NCBI RefSeq assembly: GCF_028682635.1
Contig: NZ_JANHLK010000006.1
Location: 124,001 to 188,000 of the forward strand
Length of the DNA: 64,000 nt
From: Pseudomonas putida
Lineage (GTDB): Bacteria; Pseudomonadota; Gammaproteobacteria; Pseudomonadales; Pseudomonadaceae
Direction: 5' to 3'
Shown: positions 48,240 through 56,527 of the stretch, in pieces
Layout of the letters: the number at the start of each line of letters is the position of its first letter
Numbering within the stretch: position 1 is the stretch's first letter
Notes under the pieces: generated by a model
The model's database searches: none
What the model was told of the DNA's origin: nothing
Seen by the model: the letters and a program-made list of their open reading frames with translations, nothing else
Program-made: the position numbers and the translations under genes

Positions 48240-50759
48240 ATGATTTCTTTGCCGATTGATGAAGTTTTACCTGCCCTGCGTGAAGCCCTGGCGACACGCC
48301 ACGAAGCCGTGCTCGAAGCACCGCCCGGCGCCGGTAAGACCACCCGTGTGCCCCTGGCCTTGCTCAACGAGCCTTGGCTGGCCGGGCAGACCGTCCTGAT
48401 GCTTGAACCGCGCCGTCTGGCCGCGCGGGCAGCGGCGGAGCGCCTGGCCAGTGAACTGGGCGAGAAGGTCGGCGAAACCGTGGGTTATCGCATTCGGCTC
48501 GACAGCAAGGTCGGCCCCAACACCCGTATCGAAGTGGTCACCGAAGGCATTCTCACCCGGCGTCTGCAGGACGATCCGGCGCTGGAGGGCGTGGGCCTGT
48601 TGATCTTCGACGAGTTCCACGAGCGCAGCCTCGACGCCGATCTGGCGCTGGCCCTGAGCCTCAATGGCCGAGAACTGTTCCGCGACGATCAGCCGCTCAA
48701 AATCCTCTTGATGTCGGCCACCCTGGAAGGCGAGCGGCTGGCCGGTTTGCTGGACGACGCGCCGATCCTGCGCAGCGAAGGCCGCATGTACCCGGTGGCG
48801 ATGCGCTGGGGCCGGCCGTTCCAGGCCGGTGAATTCATTGAACCACGGCTGGTGCAGACCATCCTCGAAGCCTTGAACGATGAAAGCGGCAGCGTGCTGG
48901 TGTTCCTGCCGGGGCAGGCCGAGATCCGTCGCGTGCATCAACAACTGGCCGATGCGCTGGGCGATAGTCCTCAGGTCTTGCTCTGCCCGTTGCACGGCGA
49001 ACTGGACCTCGCCGCGCAACGGGCGGCGATCGATCCGGCGCCGCCGGGCCAACGCAAAGTGGTGCTGGCCACCAACATCGCCGAGACCAGCCTGACCATC
49101 GACGGCGTGCGCGTGGTGATCGATGCAGGGTTGGCGCGGGTGCCGCGTTTCGACCCCGGCAGCGGCATGACCCGCCTCGACACCCAGCGCATTTCCAAGG
49201 CCAGCGCGACCCAGCGTGCGGGCCGGGCAGGGCGACTGGAACCGGGGGTGTGCTATCGCTTGTGGTCCCAGGATCAGCACGAACAATTGGCGGCTTATGG
49301 CAGTGCGGAAATACTCTCGGCGGATCTCGCCGGGCTGGCGCTGCAGCTGGCGCGTTGGGGCGTGACGCCGGGGCAGCTTGTTTGGCTTGATGTGCCGCCG
49401 ACCGCCGCTTATGCACAGGCTCAGGACTTGCTGGTTCGTCTGGGCGCGTTGGATGGCGAAGCGCTGACCCGTCACGGTCAGGCCATGGCCGAACTGCCGG
49501 CGCACCCGCGCATCGCGCACTTGTTATTGCGAGGACAGGCGCTCGGCCTGGCCGACATGGCGTGCGATGTCGCGGCATTGCTTGGCGAGCGCGACATCTT
49601 GCGTGGCGCTGGCGCCGATTTGCACAGCCGCTTGGCCTTGCTGTCCGGCGAGCAGCGCGCCTCCCGGGGTACCCAGGGTGGCGTACAACGCGCCCGGCAA
49701 CTGGCGCGGCAGTATCGCGGTTATCTGCGCGGCAAGGCATCGGAGCCGGTCAGCGACCTCGACCATCCGCGCTGGCTCGGGGCGTTACTGGCCTTGGCCT
49801 ATCCCGACCGCGTCGCCCAGCAACGCCGTGCCGGCGGTGCCGAGTATCGCCTGGCCAACGGTCGTGCGGCGCTGTTTGCCGAAGCCGACAGCCTGATGAA
49901 GCAGCCGTGGCTGGTAATCGCCGACCTCGGCAGCCGCCAGGGCCAACGTGAAGAGCGGATCTATCTGGCGGCGGATTTCGATCCGGCGTTGTTCGACTCG
50001 GTACTGGCCGAACAGGTGCGTTGCGTCGATCAACTGGACTGGGATGAGCGCGAAGGCGTGCTGCGGGCCGAGCGCCAACGCAAGGTCGGTGAGCTCATTC
50101 TCAGCCGCGAACCGCTCACCGGCCTCGATGAAAGCGCCCGCAGCCAGGCATTGGTGAATCTGGTGCGGCGCAAAGGCCTGGAGCTGTTGCCGTGGACCCC
50201 GGAGTTGCGCCAGTGGCAGGCTCGAGTGGCGTTGTTGCGCCAGCTTGACCTGGGCGGCAAGGGCGAAAGCGATTGGCCGGATGTCAGCGACGCTGCGCTG
50301 CTGAACAACCTTGAGCACTGGCTGATGCCGTATCTGGGCAAAGTCTCGCGGCTCAGTCATTTCGCCAATCTCGACCTCTCGAGCATCGTTCACAACCTGT
50401 TGCCATGGCCAATGCCGCAACGGCTGGACGAGCTGGCGCCCCACCACTTGAGCGTACCATCGGGTTCATCGATTCGTCTGGACTACAGCGAACAGCCGCC
50501 GATCCTGGCGGTGCGCTTGCAGGAATTGTTCGGCCTGGCCGAAACCCCGCGCATCGCCGGTGGCCGGCAAGTGGTCAAGCTGCATTTGCTGTCCCCGGCG
50601 CGGCGGCCGGTGCAGGTGACCCAGGACCTCGCGAACTTCTGGCGCAGCACCTACGCCGAGGTGAAAAAAGACTTGAAGGGACGCTACCCGAAACATTACT
50701 GGCCGGACGACCCGCTGGTGGCCGAAGCCACGGCACGGATCAAGCCGCGCAAGCAATGA
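48240..50759 (+). CDS. hrpB: ATP-dependent helicase HrpB
   Basis: An 839-residue DExH helicase. Walker A APPGAGKTTRVPLALL (about 28-43), DEFHERSLDADLALAL (motif II), SATLEGERLA (III), then FLPGQAEIRRV, TNIAETSLTIDGVRVVID (V) and QRAGRAGRLEPG (VI). HA2 and the HrpB C-terminal domain end LKGRYPKHYWPDDPLVAEATAR. Its role in bacteria is poorly known, possibly RNA handling. A -10-like TATACT lies at 48211-48216, and GGGAG stands before the ATG. Confidence 0.95.
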   Translation: MISLPIDEVLPALREALATRHEAVLEAPPGAGKTTRVPLALLNEPWLAGQTVLMLEPRRLAARAAAERLASELGEKVGETVGYRIRLDSKVGPNTRIEVVTEGILTRRLQDDPALEGVGLLIFDEFHERSLDADLALALSLNGRELFRDDQPLKILLMSATLEGERLAGLLDDAPILRSEGRMYPVAMRWGRPFQAGEFIEPRLVQTILEALNDESGSVLVFLPGQAEIRRVHQQLADALGDSPQVLLCPLHGELDLAAQRAAIDPAPPGQRKVVLATNIAETSLTIDGVRVVIDAGLARVPRFDPGSGMTRLDTQRISKASATQRAGRAGRLEPGVCYRLWSQDQHEQLAAYGSAEILSADLAGLALQLARWGVTPGQLVWLDVPPTAAYAQAQDLLVRLGALDGEALTRHGQAMAELPAHPRIAHLLLRGQALGLADMACDVAALLGERDILRGAGADLHSRLALLSGEQRASRGTQGGVQRARQLARQYRGYLRGKASEPVSDLDHPRWLGALLALAYPDRVAQQRRAGGAEYRLANGRAALFAEADSLMKQPWLVIADLGSRQGQREERIYLAADFDPALFDSVLAEQVRCVDQLDWDEREGVLRAERQRKVGELILSREPLTGLDESARSQALVNLVRRKGLELLPWTPELRQWQARVALLRQLDLGGKGESDWPDVSDAALLNNLEHWLMPYLGKVSRLSHFANLDLSSIVHNLLPWPMPQRLDELAPHHLSVPSGSSIRLDYSEQPPILAVRLQELFGLAETPRIAGGRQVVKLHLLSPARRPVQVTQDLANFWRSTYAEVKKDLKGRYPKHYWPDDPLVAEATARIKPRKQ

Positions 50760-50768
50760 CGCGGCACG

Positions 50769-51857
50769 CTACGGCGCGGCGGGCAGCAGGAACCGCGCAA
50801 TCACCGGCAGGTGATCGGAGATGCGCAGGGTGTCGTCCTGCCGGACCATCGCCTCGACCCGTTTGATCCGCGGGCTGTAGAACAGATAGTCGACGGTCCG
50901 GTCCGGGCCGTTCAACCCGGCATCGTTCGGGTAATGGGTCAGCCAGCGCGCGCGGTCGATCCCGCCGGACTCGTTATTGGTGGGGATCATCGGGTACTTG
51001 TCCCACAACAGATGCAGGGCGCTGTCGGCGGAGTAGGGGGTGCGCTGTTCGTTGGGCAGGCGCTGGTATTGCCCCAGCGGCAGCAGGTTGAAGTCGCCAC
51101 CGATCAGCCAGGGCGTGCCGCGGCTTTCGAACTTGTCGAGGACCTTGGCCACGGCCGCGACCTGTGCCTGCAGCGTCTCGTCAGGTTGGCTCGCACGGTC
51201 CAGATGGGTGTTGAGGACCGCGAGCTGGCCACCGTCGCTCAAGGGCAGGTACGTCACCAGCAAGGCGTTTTTCGGTTGGAACTGGCGGCTGATCGGATTG
51301 GCCGAAGTGATCGGCAATTGCAGGCGCTCGGCGTGCTCGATCTGATAGCGGCTCAGGGTCGCCAACTGCCGGCCGACGCTACCGAAAATATGCGGGTTGG
51401 GCACGAAGTCAGCCTTCCAGTCGAAGGCCTGGGCACTGCATGGGTAAAGGTCGGCGAGCCGCTCCTGCAACAGTTTGAGCTGGTTCTGGTAGTCGCTGGC
51501 CTTGGCGCCGTCATCGAGTTCCTGCAGCAGCACGACGTCCGGTTGCTCGTCACGAATCACGCGCGCCACTTCATCGAGGCTGAAGGCCATGTCTTCCGGC
51601 GTGGGGGAATCGTCGGTGCCGGCGGCCAGGTCATTCCAGAACACGTAACGCTTGCCCGCCAGGTACTGGACGTTCCAGGTCATGACCTTCAGTGCCTGAC
51701 CCGGTGCCAGGGTTGGTGCGAGGGTGGGCGCCTGGGTGCAGCTGACTGGCGCTGTTTCCCGGGCCTCGGGGCGCCAGGTCAGGCTGTAGACCGCCACGCC
51801 GGTCAAGCCGATGACGATCAACAATCCCAGCAAGGTGTAGCGCAGCAGTCGGGTCAT
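50769..51857 (-). CDS. Endonuclease/exonuclease/phosphatase family protein, membrane-anchored
   Basis: A 362-residue protein with one N-terminal membrane helix (about 5-25) and an EEP domain: KVMTWNVQYLAG, VVLLQELDD (metal Glu), LNTHLDRAS, WLIGGDFNLLP and a C-terminal ISDHLPVIARF with the catalytic Asp-His. Such enzymes cut phosphodiesters of nucleic acids, lipids or sugars; the substrate is unknown. The start at 51857 gives a clean signal anchor. Convergent with hrpB, 9 bases apart. Confidence 0.87.
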   Translation of the reverse strand: MTRLLRYTLLGLLIVIGLTGVAVYSLTWRPEARETAPVSCTQAPTLAPTLAPGQALKVMTWNVQYLAGKRYVFWNDLAAGTDDSPTPEDMAFSLDEVARVIRDEQPDVVLLQELDDGAKASDYQNQLKLLQERLADLYPCSAQAFDWKADFVPNPHIFGSVGRQLATLSRYQIEHAERLQLPITSANPISRQFQPKNALLVTYLPLSDGGQLAVLNTHLDRASQPDETLQAQVAAVAKVLDKFESRGTPWLIGGDFNLLPLGQYQRLPNEQRTPYSADSALHLLWDKYPMIPTNNESGGIDRARWLTHYPNDAGLNGPDRTVDYLFYSPRIKRVEAMVRQDDTLRISDHLPVIARFLLPAAP

Positions 51858-51923
51858 GGCTCGGCTTATCGCGTTACGGAAGTTGACCCCGAGCATACCC
51901 GACTGACGGGCGGTCGCCCACGG

Positions 51924-52598
51924 TCAACGTGGCCCATCGATTTTTTCCGGCACCTCGCTGATCAGCATGAACAGGCGGAACAGCACCACGCTGGTGAACA
52001 GCTGCAGGAAGCTGTGGGCGCTGTCGATCAGCAGCGAGATCACCGGGTTCTGCGGCTCGGGGTACGCTGCCAATGTGGCGCCCTTGAGCAGCCACAAGGG
52101 CCCCATCACACACAGGATGCACACCAGGATGCGCATGAAATGGCCGCGGGTCAGGCGCAGGCTTTCCTTCATGGCCTGCAAGGGCGCCAGACCGCGCAGC
52201 ACCAGCAGGTACTCGCCGAAGGCCAGGGTCACCATCAGCCAGATGCCCGGCAGGAAGTACAGCGACAGGCCGAGCAGGATCAGCAGGGTGTTCAGGGCGG
52301 TCAGCAGGGCGAAACGCGGCCACAGATAAGCGGACCTCGACAGCAGCTCGCGATTGCTTGGCGATTCGCCACGGCTGCGGGCGTCGAGGAACAGGATCAG
52401 GGCGGCGGTGTACAGCGGATAGACCAGCAAGCCGACGATCACACTGATGCCCGGAAAACTGTCCGGCTCGGTGGAGCGGTCGACCACTTGTTGCAACAGG
52501 GCCTCGATGATCACCAACGGCAGGCACAGCTGCACGATCTGGCGCAGATTGCGTTTGAAGAAATACAAGGAGTCACGCAGTACATCGAACGGATTCAT
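51924..52598 (-). CDS. YciC-like (UPF0259) polytopic membrane protein
   Basis: A 224-residue protein starting MNPFDVLRDSLYFFKRNLRQIVQLCLPLVIIEALLQQVV, typical of the YciC/UPF0259 group, with about six hydrophobic segments and GLAPLQAMKESLRLTRGHFMRILVCIL, a conserved amphipathic part. Function unknown. A longer in-frame start at 52685 adds 29 residues of poor quality. It lies upstream of the EEP gene by 66 bases on the same strand and could share a transcript. Confidence 0.82.
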   Translation of the reverse strand: MNPFDVLRDSLYFFKRNLRQIVQLCLPLVIIEALLQQVVDRSTEPDSFPGISVIVGLLVYPLYTAALILFLDARSRGESPSNRELLSRSAYLWPRFALLTALNTLLILLGLSLYFLPGIWLMVTLAFGEYLLVLRGLAPLQAMKESLRLTRGHFMRILVCILCVMGPLWLLKGATLAAYPEPQNPVISLLIDSAHSFLQLFTSVVLFRLFMLISEVPEKIDGPR

Positions 52599-52776
52599 CA
52601 GTTGGTATCGCTGGTTGAAAGCAGTGGCCCACTTTAACCGATGAAACGCGGGAGGGCGCAAACGTAAACGTTCGGTAAAGGTCATTGAAACAACTTGTTT
52701 CAGCCTCCATTAAGGTCGGGCACCTTATCCTTTGAGGGTAAAGGCAACGATTTTCCCGGCAATCTACGAGGTCGCC

Positions 52777-53544
52777 ATGAACAGCGAAGAACAAACCCTG
52801 ATCGATGGACTGTTTTCCCGGCTGCTACAGGCCGAGGCGGACTCAGCCCCGCGCGACGCCCAGGCCGAGGCGCGGATCAAGGAACACCTGGTGCGCCAAC
52901 CGGCGGCAGGTTATTTCATGACCCAGGCGATCCTGGTGCAAGAGGCGGCGATCAAGAGCCTCGACGGACAGAACAAACAACTGACGGCGCAAATCCAGCA
53001 ATTGCAGGCCGAACTGCAACAGGCCAAGGCGCAAACATCCGCTCCGGCGCCGAGCAGCGGTGGCTTTTTGTCGAGCATCTTTGGTGGCGGCAGCCGTGAT
53101 CCGCAGCCTGCGCCTGCGCAACCGGCGGCAACCAGTGGCGGCGGCTGGCGTGAGCCGGCGCGTCCGTCGTTCAACGCACAGCCGCCGCAGAACTTCGGTG
53201 CTGCTCCACAGCAGGGCTATGCACCCCAGCAACAGGCCCCAGCAGCGGCGGGCAGCGGCTTTCTCGGCGGTGCGCTGAAAACAGCGGCTGGTGTGGCGGG
53301 TGGCGTGATGCTGGCACAAGGTATCAGCAGCCTGTTCCACCACAACCAGCCAGCGCAGGAAGTCGTCGAAGTCATCAAGGAAGAACCGGCCCAGGTCAAC
53401 GACCAGGGCAACACTGGCTGGGGCGATGACCAGCGCATGGCCGGCAATGATACCTACGGCAACGACCAGGGCGGTTTTGCCGACGCCGACTACAGCGATG
53501 ACAGCTCATCGTTCTTCGGCGGTGACGACGACTCCTTCGTCTGA
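52777..53544 (+). CDS. DUF2076 family protein
   Basis: A 255-residue protein: N-terminal coiled part MNSEEQTLIDGLFSRLLQAE ... LVRQPAAGYFMTQAILVQEAAIKSLDGQNKQLTAQIQQLQAELQQ (about 1-85), then a Gln/Pro/Ala-rich linker, a short glycine-rich hydrophobic stretch (FLGGALKTAAGVAGGVMLAQGISSLF, about 170-200) and an acidic Asp/Ser tail ending DDDSFV. This is the DUF2076 layout. Function unknown. The start at 52777 is chosen over one 45 bases upstream. Confidence 0.87.
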   Translation: MNSEEQTLIDGLFSRLLQAEADSAPRDAQAEARIKEHLVRQPAAGYFMTQAILVQEAAIKSLDGQNKQLTAQIQQLQAELQQAKAQTSAPAPSSGGFLSSIFGGGSRDPQPAPAQPAATSGGGWREPARPSFNAQPPQNFGAAPQQGYAPQQQAPAAAGSGFLGGALKTAAGVAGGVMLAQGISSLFHHNQPAQEVVEVIKEEPAQVNDQGNTGWGDDQRMAGNDTYGNDQGGFADADYSDDSSSFFGGDDDSFV

Positions 53545-53556
53545 TTCGCCATTCGT

Positions 53557-53578
53557 CCGGGGCGCTGCGGCGCTCCGG
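53557..53578 (+). terminator. GC-rich stem-loop after the DUF2076 gene
   Basis: CCGGGGCGC (53557-53565) pairs with GCGCTCCGG (53570-53578) with one G-U pair and a 4-base loop. No T-run follows, so termination is uncertain. Confidence 0.4.
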
Positions 53579-53672
53579 GCCGATTATTCGCGAAACTCAC
53601 CTCTTGGCTGGCATACTGGGCGACTTTTCGGGCCTGGTGCCTGATCCTGCCTGCGCGTTAATGAGGTGTCCG

Positions 53673-54152
53673 GTGAAAAAAATCGCAGTGTTCGCCGATG
53701 TCCAGAACCTCTACTACACCGTGCGCCAGGCTTATGGTTGCCACTTCAACTATGCCGCGTTGTGGGCTGACATCAGCAAGCAGGGCGAGATCGTCGAGGC
53801 CTACGCCTACGCGATCGATCGTGGCGACAGCAAGCAGCAGCAGTTCCAGCAGATCCTGCGCAACCTCGGTTTCACCGTGAAGCTCAAGCCCTATATCCAG
53901 CGCAGCGACGGCTCGGCCAAGGGCGACTGGGACGTGGGCATCACCCTCGACATCATGGACGCGGCCGACCATGTCGATGAAGTGGTGCTGGCCTCTGGCG
54001 ACGGTGATTTCGACATGCTGCTGGAGCGCATCATCAGCAAACACGGGGTGCAAGCGGTGGCCTACGGGGTGCCGGGCCTCACGGCCAACTCGCTGATCCG
54101 CGCCGCCAGCCGCTATGTGCCGATCGAAGGCGCGTTGCTGCTCAAGAATTGA
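53673..54152 (+). CDS. NYN/LabA-like PIN-fold nuclease
   Basis: A 159-residue protein starting VKKIAVFADVQNLYYTVRQ with a GTG codon. Asp9 in FADVQN, DWDVGITLDIMDAADHVDEVVLASGDGDFDMLLERI (acidic pair in SGDGDFD) and GVQAVAYGVPGLTANSLIRAA show the NYN fold of metal-dependent RNases. Its substrate is unknown. GAGG lies 6 bases before the start. The DEDDh exonuclease gene begins 22 bases downstream, so the pair is likely co-transcribed. Confidence 0.88.
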   Translation: MKKIAVFADVQNLYYTVRQAYGCHFNYAALWADISKQGEIVEAYAYAIDRGDSKQQQFQQILRNLGFTVKLKPYIQRSDGSAKGDWDVGITLDIMDAADHVDEVVLASGDGDFDMLLERIISKHGVQAVAYGVPGLTANSLIRAASRYVPIEGALLLKN

Positions 54153-54174
54153 TTTTTACGGAGTTGAAACAGGT

Positions 54175-54780
54175 TTGGAACGCATAGCAGTCATCGACTT
54201 TGAAACCACCGGGATCTCTCCGAGCAGCAGCTGCCGGGCCACGGAAATTGCCGTGGTGATCCTCGAGCAAGGGCGCATCGTCGAGCGTTACCAGAGCCTG
54301 ATGAACGCCGGCGTGCGCGTCCCGGGCTTCATCGAACAACTGACCGGTATCAGCAACGCCATGTTGCGCACTGCGCCTCCGGCGGAGCAGGTGATGAACG
54401 AGGTCAACGAGTTTGTCGGCACCACGCCACTGCTGGCGCACAACGCGGCATTCGACCAGAAGTTCTGGGACTTCGAGCTGGGGCGAATCAAACGCACGCG
54501 CTTGCAGAACTTTGCCTGCTCGCTCCTGCTGGCGCGTCGCCTGATGCCTGCGGCACCGAACCACAAACTCGGCACCCTCACCACCTTCGCCAACCTGCCC
54601 CACACCGGCAAGGCTCACCGGGCCATGGCCGATGCCGAGATGGCGGCCAACCTGCTGACGCACCTGGCCGGGGAGTTGCGGCAAAAGCACGGGTTGAGTG
54701 AGCTGTCCCATGATCTGCTGTGCAAGTTGCAGAAAGTGCCGGCAGCGAAAGTGGGTGAGCATCTCAAGCGCTATCGCTGA
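54175..54780 (+). CDS. DEDDh 3'-5' exonuclease (DnaQ/RNase T-like)
   Basis: A 201-residue exonuclease: Exo I VIDFETTGISP (Asp-Glu), Exo II LLAHNAAFDQKFWD (Asp), Exo III HRAMADAEMAANLL (His and Asp). This is the DnaQ fold; the substrate could be DNA or RNA. No ATG or GTG stands near the conserved start, and TTG at 54175 (MERIAVIDFE) with GGAG 11 bases upstream is chosen. The first residues are therefore uncertain. It follows the NYN gene. Confidence 0.87.
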   Translation: MERIAVIDFETTGISPSSSCRATEIAVVILEQGRIVERYQSLMNAGVRVPGFIEQLTGISNAMLRTAPPAEQVMNEVNEFVGTTPLLAHNAAFDQKFWDFELGRIKRTRLQNFACSLLLARRLMPAAPNHKLGTLTTFANLPHTGKAHRAMADAEMAANLLTHLAGELRQKHGLSELSHDLLCKLQKVPAAKVGEHLKRYR

Positions 54781-54803
54781 TCCCGAGTCCTGCAAGTAAC
54801 CCT

Positions 54804-54893
54804 TGTGGGAGCCAGCCTGCTGGCGATTACGGGGTGTCATTCAACCTCTTGGTTGGCTGATCCACCGCAATCGCCAGCAGGCTGGCTCCCACA
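54804..54893. repeat. REP-type inverted repeat, family e
   Basis: Arms TGTGGGAGCCAGCCTGCTGG (from 54804) and CCAGCAGGCTGGCTCCCACA (to 54893), extended by CGATT/AATCG. Between convergent exonuclease and Lrp genes. Confidence 0.9.
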
Positions 54894-54909
54894 TTGAAAT
54901 GGGTTGATG

Positions 54910-55368
54910 TCAGCCTTGTTTACCGTTGCCCTCGATATGCCCCAACGGCACACGCTTTTCGATGGCACTCGACAGCACAATCGACGTCTTGCTGAAACCA
55001 AACGTGGCAATCCGGTTGATCAACTCCTCCAGCTCCGGCATCGAACCCACCGCCGCCTGCATGATCACGCACGGATCGCCGGTCACCCGGTGGCATTCAG
55101 TCAGCTGCGGGATCTTGATCAGGTCGTCGTAGGCCTTCTGGTTGCCATGCTGGTTCAGGCGCAATTCGATCACGCACTGGATCGGCAGCCCGAGCTTGGC
55201 CATGTCGACTTTCGCCTGGTAACCGGTGATCACGCCGCTGGATTCGAGCTTGGCCACGCGTTCGGCCACGGCCGGGGCGGAGAGGTTGACCTTGCGCGCC
55301 AGGTCGGCATATGACGCGCGACCATTTTCCAGCAGGGCGCTGAGCAGCATGCGGTCATATTTGTCCAC
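54910..55368 (-). CDS. Lrp/AsnC family regulator, divergent from exporter
   Basis: A 152-residue regulator with a GTG start (AGGAG 7 bases upstream): HTH MDKYDRMLLSALLENGRASYADLARKVNLSAPAVAERVAKLESSGVI and a RAM domain with ECHRVTGDPCVIMQAAVG. It differs in sequence from the other Lrp gene in this window. It diverges from a YedA-like exporter across 164 bases of AT-rich DNA, which suggests it may control that gene, as Lrp-type proteins do for amino-acid exporters (inference). Confidence 0.9.
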   Translation of the reverse strand: MDKYDRMLLSALLENGRASYADLARKVNLSAPAVAERVAKLESSGVITGYQAKVDMAKLGLPIQCVIELRLNQHGNQKAYDDLIKIPQLTECHRVTGDPCVIMQAAVGSMPELEELINRIATFGFSKTSIVLSSAIEKRVPLGHIEGNGKQG

Positions 55369-55532
55369 GGTCGAACTCCTGAAAATAACGGACTTTCGAA
55401 AACACGGTTTATAGCGCTGAACTCCGTGTTTTGAAAAGTGTACTGATGCTTTAAACAGGTTTTGTAACTTATTTTCCTGTGTAGGCCTTTCTAAAATAGC
55501 TGTTCACTTGTCCTGCCTGTGAGCTGCCCCCC

Positions 55533-56462
55533 ATGCCTGGTCTACGTCGTTTTCCCTTGCCGTTAATCGCTGCCTTTTTCGCGTTGTACGTGATTTGGGG
55601 CTCGACCTACCTGGTGATCCGCATCGGTGTGGAGTACTGGCCGCCGTTGCTGTTGGCGGGGATTCGCTTCGTGATCGCCGGGACGCTGATGTATGCCTTC
55701 CTGCGCTGGCGCGGAGCGCCGGCCCCGACCTGGGCGCAATGGAAAGCCGCCGGGATCATCGGTGTGTTGCTGCTGGCTTGCGGTAACGGCGGTGTTAGCC
55801 TGGCTGAACACACGGGCGTGGCGTCCGGTGTCGCCGCGCTGGCCGTGGCGACGGTGCCGCTGTTCACCTTGCTCTGTGGATATTTCTGGGGCGCGCGTAA
55901 TACCCGTCTCGAATGGGCCGGGATTGCGCTCGGCATGATCGGCATTGCCATGCTCAACCTGGGCTCCAACCTGCAATCGAGTCCGCTGGGTGCGGCGTTG
56001 CTGATCTTTGCCGCGGCCACCTGGGCGTTCGGCTCGGTGTGGAGCAAACACTTGCCGTTGCCTCAAGGCGCCATGGCCAGCGCCGTGGAAATGCTGGTGG
56101 GCGGCGTGGTGTTGCTGATCGGTAGTGCCGTGAGCGGTGAACGCCTGGAGCAGATGCCGCCCATCGAGGGCTGGGCGGCGCTGGCGTACCTGACCGTGTT
56201 CGGTTCGATCATTGCCTTCAATGCCTACATGTATCTGCTCAAGCATGTGCGTCCGGCGGCGGCCACCAGTTATGCCTACGTCAACCCGGCGGTGGCCGTG
56301 TTGCTGGGGATCGTGTTTGTCGGCGAAACCATCGGCATCGAGGAAGCGCTGGCCATGTTGGTGATCATCAGTGCCGTGGTGCTGATTGGCCTGCCGCAAT
56401 GGCGCCGCACACCGGAACGGCCAGTGGTCAAGGCAGTGCCGACAGAATCCCGTGTGAATTAG
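55533..56462 (+). CDS. yedA: YedA-like EamA family exporter
   Basis: A 309-residue drug/metabolite transporter with ten membrane helices in two EamA repeats. FALYVIWGSTYLVIRIGVEYWPPLLLAGIRF, AALAVATVPLFTLL, WAFGSVWSKHL, AVEMLVGGVVLLI and TSYAYVNPAVAVLLGIVFVGE match E. coli YedA closely by eye. Its substrate is unknown; the divergent Lrp gene hints at an amino acid or related metabolite. No strong ribosome site is seen before the ATG. Confidence 0.86.
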   Translation: MPGLRRFPLPLIAAFFALYVIWGSTYLVIRIGVEYWPPLLLAGIRFVIAGTLMYAFLRWRGAPAPTWAQWKAAGIIGVLLLACGNGGVSLAEHTGVASGVAALAVATVPLFTLLCGYFWGARNTRLEWAGIALGMIGIAMLNLGSNLQSSPLGAALLIFAAATWAFGSVWSKHLPLPQGAMASAVEMLVGGVVLLIGSAVSGERLEQMPPIEGWAALAYLTVFGSIIAFNAYMYLLKHVRPAAATSYAYVNPAVAVLLGIVFVGETIGIEEALAMLVIISAVVLIGLPQWRRTPERPVVKAVPTESRVN

Positions 56463-56527
56463 GGTAAACTGCGCGGCATTGCACACTCCTTCTGCACAAT
56501 CGCGCTGAATTTTCCTACGGTACTCCC

